NCBI GenBank assembly: GCA_027382625.1
Contig: JAJKFJ010022214.1
Span: forward strand, 28,501 to 92,500
DNA length: 64,000 nt
Source of the DNA: Tetmemena sp. SeJ-2015
Taxonomy: Eukaryota > Ciliophora > Spirotrichea > Sporadotrichida > Oxytrichidae
Direction of reading: 5' to 3'
Shown: in pieces, positions 11,874-23,937 of the stretch
How the letters are laid out: every line of letters begins with the position of its first letter
How positions within the stretch are numbered: position 1 is the stretch's first letter
Made by a program: the position numbers and the translations under genes
Notes under the pieces: generated by a model
Seen by the model: only the letters and a program-made list of their open reading frames with translations
Told to the model about the DNA's origin: nothing
Database searches by the model: none

Positions 11874-12680
11874 GTCTTTAGAATACTTATAAAATGAAAC
11901 TTAATTAATTCTTTTATTGAAGATTTAGATATAATCACTTTGACTTTATTATTTTTATATTTTGTCTAAGCTTTTGTATTTTTTTAATGCATACTTAAAA
12001 TTTAAATGATTTTCAACCATAAGATTATCGTTTGATCAATATTAAATTCAATCTTAGATTTAGTTTATTTACTTGTAAAGATTAATGTTCTAAATATTTT
12101 GTTATTTTAATTACCGAATATTAAATTATTAACTTTATTTATAACAATATTATATAAAGCTTCTATTACTTGATAAAAAGGAGATTATATGGAATCATCC
12201 AAAATATTCAATGCATTAAGAATTTAGCATAACAGATATGTAAACTAATTATCACAATAATGGAGAGAGTTTGAATAAAAATATAAATTGGAATGTAGAT
12301 AGAATCACATTTATTTCTTCTAATTTAATATTTTTATAATCTAATTATAAATTAATATCTCTAAAGGATTTCAAAAATAGTTTTGCTTCTATGAATACAC
12401 TATAAATGAAAAAATATTTTTATTAAAATTAAATAATTAATTATAAAATGAAACAGTTAGTGTAATAAAAAATTAAACTTTTGATTCTCATTTTGGGTAA
12501 AGGATGGGTAAGGAAATAGGCTTAATTATAAAATTTGAATAATCTATTTTCATATCAAAATTTGAATGAAACTCAAGAGTAATTTTAATCCCAATTTTCT
12601 ATACTTTTATTTATTTAAATTTTCAAAAAATATTATTGAAAAATTTAATTTCAATAAGATCAGTATTTTTCAAATAAATT
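11874..12680. other. AT-rich intergenic, no gene seen
   Basis: About 800 bp of AT-rich spacer with frequent TGA in all frames. No motif of note. Confidence 0.5.
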
Positions 12681-12682
12681 AA

Positions 12683-13175
12683 ATGGTTCCTAAAGTGAAA
12701 ATTAGAGAAGAAGATGGCAAAGTAATTTGCGTTAAGTGCGGAGATTATCTCCATTGCTATTTTTTTTGAACATATTACACTTATAAGTAACAAATACCCC
12801 GAGTAATATGTATTAGATGACACAGAAATTAATTTGTTCTGCATCAAGTGCTTGAATGGTATTTTGTAATATCAAGTGTATTTTAAATATTTTAATTGTA
12901 TAACTAATTGAAAAATCGAGAAATTTTATCATCAAAATACTTGATTTGATCAAATGATTAATAATATGAAAGTTCTGTAAATATGTAACAAGATAATTGG
13001 TAATTTCTAGGAATACATAATGATATCAGATTGTGAACAATTTATCTAACAGAAATACTCTAATAATTTGCTAAAATAATTGGCCCTAAACGAACTCTCT
13101 TCTAATTTCACTAAGAATACATGCATTTCTAAGCTAACTAATTATAAAAATATTTACAGTTTGTAAAGGATTTTG
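12683..13175 (+). pseudogene. Decayed type 1b family remnant
   Basis: Begins ATG GTT CCT and shows the first half-site 'VICVKCGDYLHCY', an in-frame TGA, then after a frame change the second half-site 'LDDTEINLFCIKCLN'. A separate piece near 13000-13170 reads 'QEYIMISDCEQFI', matching 'QEFIVSEDCELLV' of the 20.0 kb gene. The coiled coil and C-terminal half are missing. Clearly broken and too short to work. Confidence 0.7.
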
Positions 13176-13446
13176 ACTTGTAATTGAATATCTTGCATTT
13201 TTCGACTTTGCGTATTTGTATTTCTAAAACTTCGATCACCTATTTCTAATTATCCTATAATAAAGTATAAAAGTAGACTAATATATTCTCCATTATAATT
13301 ATTTATTTAATAGTTGCTTAAATTTTAAGTTTTAATATATCTTGCTCATATAATTTTCTAATTATTATCTGGCTGCATTTTTTAAAACAAAAAACTCATT
13401 TAAAATGTTGCACAGGGATTATCTTATATATAATTATATCAGTCAT

Positions 13447-13458
13447 TTGAATATTTAA
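13447..13458 (+). promoter_or_regulatory. Upstream box TTGAATATTTAA
   Basis: Exact copy of the family box, 46 bp before the ATG at 13505. Confidence 0.55.
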
Positions 13459-13504
13459 TTTAATATTTTTAAATTATTTATTAGTTCTACAAATATAATT
13501 AAAA

Positions 13505-14341
13505 ATGACAATTGATTTGAAATTATAAAATGATGAGGTGGATAAACTAAGCTGCTATAAGTGTCTATAGCATCACGAACATCTTTAACTACACGCTGGC
13601 TATTTAGATTCTATGGAATTTTTAAATGCTTATAAATGCTAAAGTTGATATACTATTACATTCGAACTTTACTGCAATGAATGCTATAAGAGCATATAAT
13701 TAAGGTACAACCAATCTTTGAAATTAATGGTTGTCGATCTCGAAAATTAAATCAAACTACTCAAAGTCAAAAATTAAAATTTAAACTAATCCATAGCTCA
13801 AATAAATATAAAGTCACAAAATTTAATCTAAGATTTAGAATAAAGAGATAATTAGATTTCAGAATACAAAACTCTGTTTGGAAATCAGTTAGGTGAGCAA
13901 CTCCTCAGAAAAATAAACTTAAATGATATAACTTAGCTCTTAATGTGTATGAAAGATCTCTCTTTGGAAGTGAAAGAAATATTCTCTAACTAAGTCATTT
14001 CAAATCTTGAATAGTTTATAGACACAGAGACAACCTGTGAAACTGTTTCTACTTTATTCAAGTAATCAGTTAAAAATTAAATAAACTGCATTCTACAGGA
14101 TACAATATAAGTGCTAAGCAAAGATCTTGAGGCATGCATAGAGAATGAAAGTAAACTTAAAGAAATTCACAATACTATCTTGAAATAGTATGAAACACAA
14201 ATTAATGAAGGAATGAAAGAGCCCGCGAAATTCAGCAACTATATTTTGAATTATTACACCTCAAACAAAAATCAGGAAAAGAAAAATACTCTCGACAAAG
14301 TCTAACTCATTAGAGAAATGTCAATGAAATAGTTTGATTGA
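13505..14341 (+). pseudogene. Type 1 family gene with one in-frame TGA
   Basis: A 279-codon frame, complete except for TGA at 13646-13648 (codon 48) in the zinc loop. Half-sites are C17xxC20 with a His-rich stretch 'QHHEHLQLHA', and 'ELYCNEC'. Then come a coiled coil, 'LLRKINLNDITQLLMCMKDL', and a C-terminus 'KFSNYILNYYTSNKNQEKK' ending 'REMSMKQFD'. It is very similar to the intact gene at 16.8 kb, which shows the rest has been kept under constraint. The stop is either recent damage or a recoded site. The 815-bp element copy 2 lies just downstream. Confidence 0.75.
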
Positions 14342-14506
14342 GAGAAGCATATCTAAATTTAATTTATTTTTTAATAAAATTTTTATTTAAAAAGGATATA
14401 AAGTTCTTTAATTTTCAAATAAAACTATTCGTATAAAAATAGATTTTTGAAAAAGAATATAATTATTAAAAAATCATAGATATAATTAATATGGGAATGA
14501 TAAGTC

Positions 14507-15321
14507 GGGGGGGCCTTTCCTCGCCATCCACTTTTTTCATGAAAATAAGAAAAATCATTATCTTGCTTAAAATCAGCCTAAAAAGCAAATTTTTGGTCCT
14601 AATTCAAACCCAAAAAGGGTCTCTCTTTACTCATATTCTTTAATTTAGATCATATTTAGGACCTTCGTGAAATTTTCATTTCACAAAAATTAAAATGCAA
14701 AGGAATGACAGTGTAATTATGAAAAATCGATGCATTCACAAGTTGAAGATATCTATTGTAATAATAAATTCAAAGTATTCTAAGCTATCATATCACAATA
14801 TTCGAGTCCTCTTCATTTTTAGTCCTATCACATAATCGCAATATAATCTAAGATTAATGAGAAAGTCTTTAGGTTTATTAAATTTACTTTGCTCCTTTGA
14901 AGTAATGATAAATTATGAAATCCTATTATTCTAATTCTCTTCTAAATGTTTCATAATAGAATATCAAGACCTTAGCCTTTAAATAACTTAAAGCACTTAT
15001 TTAGGAACTTCATCTCGACATATAAATATCTATTGCAAGTAATATGTTTTCGCTGTTATTTATTTTATTATATATTAAAAATAAATGGTTTTATTATAAA
15101 ATATTGTTCTTCTTTCTATCAAGTTGCCCTAACACAATTTTTTGTCTTCAAGTTTTCTACAAAATAAAGCTCTATTTTCAAATTAAAGAATATGATTAGG
15201 AAAGGCCGCCTGAAATTGAATTTAGATTAAAAATTTGGTGTTTTTGGCTGATTTTAGGCTTGATAGTGATTTTTCATATTTTCATGAAAAATAAGTGGAT
15301 GGCGAGGAAAGGCCCCCCCCC
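14507..15321. mobile_element. 815-bp TIR element, copy 2
   Basis: Same termini as copy 1 (G run, CCTTTCCTCG, long inverted repeats, C run) and exactly the same length. It is flanked by GATAAGTC on both sides (14499-14506 and 15322-15329). It lies between genes. Arms and internal sequence are visibly related to copy 1 but diverged, so the two insertions are not a recent segmental duplication. Confidence 0.9.
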
Positions 15322-15794
15322 GATAAGTCTGTTAACTATAAATTTCTAAATTTCTATTTATAATAAAATATGACAATTATGCAGATGTGGATAGAGGATA
15401 AAATATTATAAATTCAAATGCAATAAAGAGACAAAAATAACATGTTAAAAACAATACACATTCATATATAATTTGTAATTAAAAGATATTTAAATTTTAA
15501 TTAAATTAATTGATAAATTTAATTATAATATTTAGCAATTATTTCTGTTGAGTACATTTAAACAGAATGGATATAAATATAAATTAATTTTTAACTTCTA
15601 AAGATTATTTTACAGACAATTATTAATAATTAACCTCTTATTTAATGCAGATAAGAACATATGCTTTGAAGAACAGTGACTTAGAAATTATTGGATGTTC
15701 AAAATTCTACTCTGAAATAAATAGGATAAATAGTGATTTTGTTATGTAACTTAGATTAATAAATACAATATGATAAAAATTGCTTAAAAATGGC

Positions 15795-16175
15795 GATTAA
15801 ATTGCTTGGATAATCAATTTTAAAGAAATAGAGAAGTTTTATATAATTATAAAGGACTCTAGGAGTTACAAAATTAAACAAAAAACCCATAAACACTTAT
15901 CTGCTTAATTTTAGTATGAGAAACTGTCTACGAATTTATAATTTAGCATAATAAGGACATTTTAGCATATTCATTCTTGAATATATTTTACAGATTCTGA
16001 GTTTCAATAGAGAAATAGATATTCGTATATAAAATAATATAATATAATAGCAAACTTAAGCATATTCATTAAAAAATTTTTAAGGAGTATCAAGAATAGA
16101 TTTAGATGCTAAAATAACAAAATAACTAACAACTATATTCTATAATAAATAAAATTAATAACAAATTATCAAAAT
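15795..16175 (+). pseudogene. Heavily decayed type 1 remnant
   Basis: Islands of similarity to the 28.1 kb gene remain: 'DQIAWIINFKEIE', then 'KIKQKTHKHLSAQFQYEK' matching 'LYQKPIQTDLSKFES', then 'KHIHQKIFKEYQEQIQ' and 'NNYILQ'. Frames change between islands and there is no zinc module upstream. 15330-15790 and 16180-16785 hold only AT-rich spacer. Confidence 0.6.
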
Positions 16176-16785
16176 ACGCCATCTATTCGAGGATGCTATA
16201 TTAAAAGGATAGATTCAACCAATTCATTTGATAAAATTATTTATAAAATTAAGATTAATTAATTTAATAAAAAGAGTTAAAATTTAGAATTTTATTTACG
16301 AAAATTATATTCTTGATTTATAGAGGGAATTTTTATTTTTAGAAATTAAGCTGCTTTCTTTATTTTATTAGGTTTATATCTTATGATTTCTATTTATTCT
16401 TTTTCATAACTTTCATTAAATTTTTCTCATAATGATATAATGATCAATAATTTATTAAGAATAAAACTATATAAATTTATAACTAAAGATGAAGATTCAA
16501 AAATAATTAAGCATAAAATGAAATATATTTTTATGAAAACAGAAGTCAAATAAATTAAAATAGGAATATTTCAGAGGATAAATTATCAAATCAATTAAGT
16601 AGAAATCTAGGATATATAATTATATAATACTTGAGATCGTTATCTTCATTTATTATGTTTTTAAGTTTTAAAATTTATGTATTATCAATTTCTAATATTC
16701 TGAATATATATTTTTTATAGTAAAAGTATTTTTATTAATTTTAAGATTATTTCTCTTGTAGAGATTTTTTAATTATGTCATTAAT

Positions 16786-16797
16786 TTGAATATTTAA
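16786..16797 (+). promoter_or_regulatory. Upstream box TTGAATATTTAA
   Basis: Exact box, 48 bp before the ATG at 16846. Confidence 0.55.
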
Positions 16798-16845
16798 GTT
16801 AATATTCTTAAATAAGTGCCTTCCAGTTATAGAATAAAATTTAAA

Positions 16846-17679
16846 ATGGTAATTTAAATTAAATTAGGATATGAGGATAAGCAAATAAGCTGCTTTAACT
16901 GCCTTTAAAATCATGATTATCTTAATCTTCACACTGCTCATTTAATTTCAAAGGAATTCTTAAAATACTATAACAGCTCTTATCCACAGAATATTATATG
17001 TTACCTTTACTGCAATGAATGCTATAAGAGCATCTAATCTACTTCGAACCCAGCTTTGAAATAGATGGTTGATGATCTCGAAAATTAAAACAAATAACTT
17101 CAAATCTAAATTCAAAATTTAAATTAATCCATGGATCAGTTAAACTAAAACACTCAAAATTTAATTAAAGAACTAGAATAGAGAGATTCTAAGATAGAAG
17201 AGTACAAAGTTTTGTTTAAAAATCAACTTTGCGAGCAACTCGTCAGAAAAATAAACTTCATTGAATTTTCTTAGCTGTTCATGTGCATGAAAGAATTATC
17301 TTAGGAAGTGAAAGAAATATACTCCGACAAAGTTATTTGTAATCTAGAATAATTTGAAGACTCAGAAGCAACTTGCGATATTATGCATTCTTTATTAAAT
17401 ACTTCTACTAAGAATTTAATTAACTGCATTCTATAGGAAATAGTAGAAATTCTAAGTAAAGATATAGAGGCAAGCCAGGAGAAAGAAAGCAAACTCAAAG
17501 AAATTCACCAAAAAATCTTGAAAGAGTATGAAACACAAATTAATGAAGGAATGAATGAACCAGAGAAGTTTAGCAATTATATAGTGTAATATTACTCCTC
17601 AAACAAAATTCAGGAAAAGAAAAACACTATAGAGAAAGTCAAGCTCATCAAAGAAATGTCAATGAAATTTTTTTATTGA
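16846..17679 (+). CDS. Zinc-module/coiled-coil family protein, type 1, intact
   Basis: A 277-residue frame with no internal TGA. Zinc module: C16xxC19, H23 and H29, C56xxC59 ('YLYCNECYKS'). A Gln/Asn-rich coiled coil covers about 70-115. The middle signature is 'INFIEFSQLFMCMKELSQ' followed by 'EVKEIYSD'. The C-terminus has 'LKEIHQKILKEYETQINE', 'KFSNYIVQYYSSNK' and ends 'KEMSMKFFY'. It is the intact twin of the gene at 13.5 kb and probably arose with it by tandem duplication. Function unknown. Confidence 0.88.
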
Positions 17680-17684
17680 ACTAA

Positions 17685-18205
17685 TTAATTGAATTAATTA
17701 ATGCTTATCTCGCTAGAATTTAAAATTATATAAATTTCATTGATCTTTACACCAAATGTTATGATTAAATTTTTTATTTGAAATGAGGTAGAATAATTGA
17801 TTAATCTATTGAATCATTGTAAATCAAAATTTTAAAAATAGTGAAGACCCAAAGACTTGAATTAAGACTAGAATCAGATAGTTTTTGTATTCAGAAATAT
17901 TAAAAACTTAAATAATTAAGATTCTCTGAAACATTCCACAGGCATTCCTGGATATCTAAAAATTCCCTAAATTAAAAAAAAAACGTAAATATTACTAAAG
18001 AAATTCTAAAATTGACAATTAATTTCATACTATAAAAATCGATCTATAATGGGTAGTTTGTATGAATATAATAAGAATTTCTCGAATACTTAATTAATAG
18101 TAAGGACCAAATAATTTTTAATAAGATTTCTTATTAATTATTGTTGATAAAGATTGAAGGCATCTTAAATCAGATCATTAGGGTTATTAAACTAATCTAA
18201 TATAT
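17685..18205. other. AT-rich intergenic, no gene seen
   Basis: Spacer after the 16.8 kb gene, without family motifs. Confidence 0.5.
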
Positions 18206-18221
18206 TGAGGCTGGTGAATTT

Positions 18222-18895
18222 TTTTGGGGGGGGGGTGGGTCCGGCACCGCACACACTTTGCCCCAGACTGCACATATGCTTTTATCACATATTTCTGATG
18301 AGACTATAATATAATTTTGGGGTAAAATCGCCCAAAAATGCCAAAAAATTAAGAGTTTTGGCTAATAAAATTTCCTTGAGAGTCAAATTTCATGATTTCA
18401 ATTTTTTCAGAAAATAATCTATTTTTTTGTTATTAAGACTAATTTGAAGACTATATAACGTTTTCGGCATTTCATCTCTTTTAGTTACCGAGTCACATTT
18501 GCGATAATATGAATTCAGCTTCTTCAAAAGAACTAGTATCAAATTCAAGACTATAGTGCTGCCAATTTAGCTCGTAGGATTGATGAGAAATCATTAGTAA
18601 GTTTTACCGCTTGATTTTATAGCACTTTGCTCCTTTAAAATACCATTTAACATATGGGATCTTCTCTAATTCTGTTTTATTTCGCTTCCAAGCCTTCATA
18701 AGAAAAAGAAACTTTTATTTTGATGAGATTCGGATTTTATCGGTCAAATGAGTAATCATATTATTCCCTTATTTACCCTTGGTTTATCAATAGATTACAG
18801 AAAAAATGATGACGGCAGTGCCTTAATAATGTAATTTTGGGTATCTTTTACTCAATGGTAAGTTTCGCATATTAGAAATGTGTTTAATTTATGCC
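18222..18895. mobile_element. Degenerate relative of the 815-bp element
   Basis: Opens with a run of G then TGGGTCCGGCACCGC and is GC-richer than its flanks. Internal words match the two full copies in order, for example 'ACTTTGCTCCTTT' near 18627, also seen near 14890 in copy 2. The right end carries CCCTGCGGGG rather than the expected C run, so it has diverged or been truncated. No clear target duplication. Confidence 0.45.
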
Positions 18896-19266
18896 CTGCG
18901 GGGTTCTTAAATACTTATATAAATCTCTGATCTTACAATTATTCAAGTGTAGAATCTGCAAGCGTAATTCTTAATCATAGTTTACAGATAATGATGCTAA
19001 ATGAAATAGAAAGTATGGTGTCTGAAGTTGAAGAAGAATTGAAATAAGATATAAGGAAATGCAAAACTAAAGAGTCAAAGCTCAATGCATTCTCGTATCA
19101 GTTTCTTGAATAATACCAAAATATACTTGAAGATGGAACATTAGAAATAGAAGCTTTTAATCAACTTATAACTACCTAATAGAATAAGAGGAAGATTAAT
19201 CCTAAGGAAACTCTATTGGAAAAACTAGGAATATTTAGAGAGCAGGCTCTTAAATATCTTGCATGA
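18896..19266 (+). pseudogene. C-terminal fragment of a type 1b family gene
   Basis: A clean frame from about 18950 to TGA at 19264-19266 matches the last ~110 residues of the 9.6 kb gene almost word for word: 'ASVILNHSLQIMMLNEIES', 'KCKTKESKLNAFSYQFLEQY', ending 'FREQALKYLA'. The 5' part is missing and the fragment begins at the edge of the degenerate TIR element. Either the element truncated the gene, or the 5' part lies elsewhere (a scrambled germline segment is possible). Confidence 0.7.
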
Positions 19267-19966
19267 AGTTCCAGAATGCTTATAAGATGGAACATAATTA
19301 ATTTTTAAATAAAAATTTTAGATAATTTGACATTGACTTAAGTATTATAAATCGTTATTTTGAGTTGCCTTAACAATTAGTGTTATTCAAGGTGTCCTAA
19401 ATATTAATTTCTTTTTAAATATATTTGAGCTAGAATATTATTTTACTTATTCTTTTCAGTACACATAGCGTTTTAATTAAATAAACATTCATAATTAAAC
19501 AGAAAAATAAATTAAATTTGATATTTACTTCTGTTTTAATAAATCATCTATTCATCCTAGAAAATTAAATTTTGGACACTAAATAAATTTTTGAATATTA
19601 GCAAATTAATTTAAATGAATAAATTTATTGCGAACTTTATATCTTTTACCTCATTATAAAGTTAAGGGATATAAATCACTCAATGGTGGACATCATTACC
19701 TATCAATATATTTTAATTAATTTTAAAGAATAAACCATATGAAAATAGTAGACTATAGTTGATAAATTACAATTAATGATAAGGTAAATCAAATAAAAAT
19801 TAAATTTTAAATTTAAACTTAACTTTTAAAACTGAAATCATTATTATTTTTAATTTTAATATGCTTTGAAAATAACTAAATAATTATATTATAATCTTTA
19901 ATATTTAAATAAGATAAAACTGCATTCTTCATTGATCACTGTGAGCATTATTATAATATATAAAAG

Positions 19967-20800
19967 ATGGTTTTAAAGATAAGAGTGAAAGATGAATATG
20001 GGAATGTAATTTGTGATAAGTGCAAGCAGGTAAACTTGAATGGTTAACTTCATTGCTACCAAGGCAGAAATACTTACAGAAACCACGAATATCCAAAGTA
20101 TCAAGAGTTGGATGAATGAGAAATAAATGTATACTGCAGCAAATGTCTAAATTAAATTTTGTAATCTCAAGAGTTTTTAGAAGAATTGACTCGCCTTACT
20201 AATTCTAAAATTGAGCATCTATATAATCAAAGCACTAAGTTCTAAAAAATGATTCAGACTATGGAAGAAGAAATGAAAATTAAAAATTAACTGATGTGTA
20301 ACTACTAGGAATTTATAGTTAGCGAAGACTGCGAATTGTTGGTAAGATAGTTTGACGTTAACAACTTTACTCAGATACTTGGCTCTACCAAAGAAACATC
20401 TTTAATGGTGAAAGAAATTTATCAAGATAAGTTAGCTCTCAAGCTTAAAATATTTGAGAATATTGAAACTGCAGGTAGAAAGCTTAATTAAATATTGCAG
20501 AATGGCTTCGCTAATTTGATAGAGGAAGTTTTCATTGAAGCCTAAATTTAAATAACCAGAGATTTAAAAGAAAGTAGACAAATTGAATAAAAACTGAAAG
20601 TGTTTGAAGAGGAGTTCAACTAAAAATTCCAGAATCTTTTATAGGATAAAGTATTGGATGAGCAGTTATTCAAGAATTATACAGATTAGTAGTACAGCCA
20701 AAATTAGATTGCTTAAAAAGAGAATGTTCTCAATCAAATCATTTCAATGAAAGAAATGACAGTGAATTAGCTGTATGAATGTAGACTACAAAAGAAGTGA
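19967..20800 (+). pseudogene. Type 1b family gene with one in-frame TGA
   Basis: A 278-codon frame, complete apart from TGA at 20117-20119 (codon 51) in the zinc loop. The module has C16xxC19, 'LHCYQG', then after the stop 'INVYCSKC'. At the aligned position the 4.6 kb gene has Ser and the 12.7 kb remnant has Thr, so a Trp reading is not supported. Coiled coil, then 'NYQEFIVSEDCELLVRQF', then the C-terminal half with 'LQDKVLDEQLFKNYTDQ'. A TTTAATATTTAAAT box lies about 58 bp upstream. Probably a young pseudogene or a recoded gene. Confidence 0.75.
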
Positions 20801-20801
20801 A

Positions 20802-22585
20802 TGAATATATATAGTGAGAAAGGAAAAGAGAGAAAGATTGAAGGAACTAATTCATAAAAGTACTAAACTTTAGTGCTTCTAATTTATAATTCTGTTTGTT
20901 AATAAATTTTAATGAAACACCTTATTTTTAGGATAATCTAATTTCTGAATTAGAAATATATCCCTAGATTTTAACCATTAAATTTTAGACTTTAATTTAA
21001 TTTTGTAATCGAGTTTGATAATTGTTTTTATTATAAGGTTGTGAATTAAATTATTCTTTAATAAAGAAGTTATTATAATTAATTATATTAAATTGCATTT
21101 TCCATTTTGATATAGGATCAAACAAACAAAAAAATATTAAGGCTGGTATTTAAAGGTAATAGTTTAAATTTATTATAGATATCTTAAAAATAATTAGATT
21201 ATATTAGAGGAAGATAAAGCCGATATTTTAAGTTATTTTTCATATTAAAAATATTTTCTAAATAACTTTTTAACCAATTAAATTACGAATTAGTTAATTT
21301 GGTGTCTGTTCTAAATATAGAAATGAATTAAACTAAAAAACTCTATCCTTTCTTAGATTATGATTTTTTTCGTTTGTTTTCTCTTTGATTTTTTTCTCTC
21401 AATATTTTATAACTAGTTTAACTAAATAAAAGATAAATTAAATACAAAAATAATTAATTTCTAAATAAATGATTTAGAATTTATTTAAAAAATATAGAAT
21501 TTAAATCTTCAAAATTTTATCTATATTCTTGTTTAGATATATATAATAGCTTATTTACAAAACGGAACTTTAGTTCTTAAAAAGAATAATAATATATGAT
21601 CATTCTTTAAGAATTGTAAATTTTATAAAACTCTCAAGTTAATTAAATTGCGTGAGCTGCTTTAACATTTAATTCTTTGAATTTACATAGGATAATAACT
21701 GATTCTTTAATTCAATATGAAAAAGTGCTGTTTTAAGAAATTTAAATTATTAATTTATTCCTAAAATTTTAAAACTTTAATTTAAACTTTAAATTTCGAA
21801 ATACAAAAATTTTTTATTTAAATCATATTTTTTTTGAATATATTCCCAATATTTCAATTTAAATTTTAAAAAAGGCATATTAAATTTAAATCAATAAGTA
21901 ATTAAAAAAAAATTGATTCAAAAGAAGTTAATACGAGTTTATAATATCACATTTAAAGATATTTTATGAATTAACTTTTTAATTTTAAATTTTTTCATTT
22001 AAAATATAGATTTATCTATTAAATGCTTTCCGTAAGATTAATTTGTTCTAGATGTTTTGAGACTTTCAGGATTCTCAGGTTAGTGGATTTGTAAATTATT
22101 TAATATATACATTCTTTTATGGACTTAGGTTTTTATAAAATCATTTTAAATCAATTAAAAGCTGGAAATTAATATTTCAAATAATCAGTAGGATCAAAAA
22201 ATGAAATTATAAATAAAATAAAAAAGAAATTCTAAAATTTCAATATCTCTTAATCATTTTATAGTATTATATTTAAACCCCAGGTAAAAATAATTCATCA
22301 TTAAAATACTTTAAAATTCAAAAAACTAAACTATTTAATTAATAAATTAAAGACAAGGATTAAGTGACTATAAAATATGTCATAGAATATTACAATAAAA
22401 GATGAATTGCAATAAATTAAAATAAGAATATTAGGAAAATTATGAAATTGTCACTAAGTTTAAATAAATCCCCTTCAGTTTTAATTTGAAAATAATCTTT
22501 TCAATCATTATTTAAACATTAAAATAAAATTTTCAAATTAAAAATATTTATAACGTGTATTTTTAAGAAAATTATAATTATGGGA
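20802..22585. other. AT-rich intergenic, no gene seen
   Basis: About 1.8 kb of spacer with long A/T tracts, especially 21800-22000. No family motif or structured RNA recognised. Confidence 0.5.
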
Positions 22586-22589
22586 CAAT

Positions 22590-22601
22590 TTAAATATTCA
22601 A
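22590..22601 (+). promoter_or_regulatory. Upstream box TTAAATATTCAA
   Basis: One-base variant of the inverted form of the box (exact inverse TTAAATATTCAA), 55 bp before the ATG at 22657. Confidence 0.5.
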
Positions 22602-22656
22602 TTTGATGATATGTGCTTAAATACTATTTTTTAAATAAATAAATAAAAATAAATAA

Positions 22657-23496
22657 ATGGTAATTAAAGTTAATTTAGTAAATCTTGAATATAATAATGG
22701 ATTAATCTGCTATTGCTGCCATAAAATTCACGAATCTATTTTCCTCTATGTAGGCAAAATTTCTCAGAATAATTTCATGGATTCTCTAAAAAGTAAAGAA
22801 TCATATTTATGTAGCGCATGACTTTACTGCGGTAATTGCATGATAGACAATTAACTAGAATGCAATACATCTTTAAAAGACATAATTAGCAACCATGAAA
22901 ATTAAATCAAACAATTCACAAATGAAAATTTGAATTTAAAAGAATAAATCTCTCAATTAAATGGAAAGATAGAAAACTTAACTAGTGAATTAGAATAGAG
23001 AGAGGCTTTGTTAGCAGAGTATAAATCTCTATTTGGAAATCAGCAATGTGAATAACTAGTCAGAAAAATAAACTTCAATGAAATTTATTAACTCTTCATG
23101 TGCATGAAAGAACTCTCTCAGGAAGTGAAAGAACTATATTCTGACTAAATAATCTCAAATCTAGAAAAATTCGAAGACTCAGAGGCAACATATGAAATCA
23201 TTTCTTCCTTTTTCAAGTCTTCTATTAAGAATTTAATAAACTGCATTTTACAAGATGCTCTCGATGTAATCAGTAAAGATTTAGAATAAAGTAAAAAGAG
23301 TGAAACTAAACTCAAAGAAATGCACAAGACGTTTTTGAAGCAGTACCAAGAGCAAATAGAGGAAGGATTGAATGATGCAGAGAAATTCAGTGTCTACATT
23401 TTGAATTAATACAACTAGAAGAATATCCAGAAAAAGAAAAACACTATAGAAAAAGTATAACTCATTAAAGAAATGGCTATAAAATAACTTGATTGA
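22657..23496 (+). pseudogene. Type 1 family gene with one in-frame TGA
   Basis: A 280-codon frame with a single TGA at 22819-22821 (codon 55), immediately before 'LYCGNC', the second half-site. The aligned residue in other members is Cys, Gly, Glu or Arg. The first half-site is 'ICYCCHKIHES'. The coiled coil, 'INFNEIYQLFMCMKELSQ' and the C-terminus 'KFSVYILNQYNQKNIQKKK' are nearly identical to the intact 29.9 kb gene, so the two are recent duplicates. Everything outside the one codon looks constrained. Confidence 0.78.
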
Positions 23497-23937
23497 ATTT
23501 TAATTAATCTAACATAAACATTTTTAATAAAGTGATATAAAGCTGATTAATTTATAAAATATTTTATTTAAAAAATAATATTCGTAACAATTATTAACTA
23601 ACAAGCAATTGATATTAGTGAGCAATTGATATATCTGATAAATATTTAATATATAATATATTTATTAAATTAGTAATAATTATATATAAGTTTTGTTTTT
23701 AAAATTCTATTTTCCCTTCCAGAAAGCAATGAAAAAAATGATCTATTCAAAATATTGAAAGATTTTATAACGTAACCTTTTTTCTCAAGATAATAAATCA
23801 TCTAATTATTAATAACTACAATAATATTCACCAAAAGAAGATTCCTTAGAAGAAAAAGAATCTATAAAAACCCTATCTTGTTTTAAACCTCTAAATAAGA
23901 TATTATAATTGAAATTAGCTTTCATAATTATTTTTAT

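Noticed and set aside
12623..12847. Minus-strand open frame
   Set aside because: It is the antisense shadow of the decayed plus-strand zinc module starting at 12683.
8071..22821. TGA read as tryptophan (ambiguous code as in some karyorelicts)
   Set aside because: Aligned residues in paralogues are Ser, Thr, Glu, Cys or Arg rather than Trp, and TGA is the terminal stop of all intact members.
22819..22821. TGA as selenocysteine next to the zinc site
   Set aside because: The TGA position is not conserved among copies and no downstream hairpin typical of a selenocysteine insertion element was recognised.
17301..23327. Minus-strand serine/leucine-rich frames at 17.3 and 23.1 kb
   Set aside because: Both are antisense shadows of the conserved C-terminal halves of plus-strand family genes.
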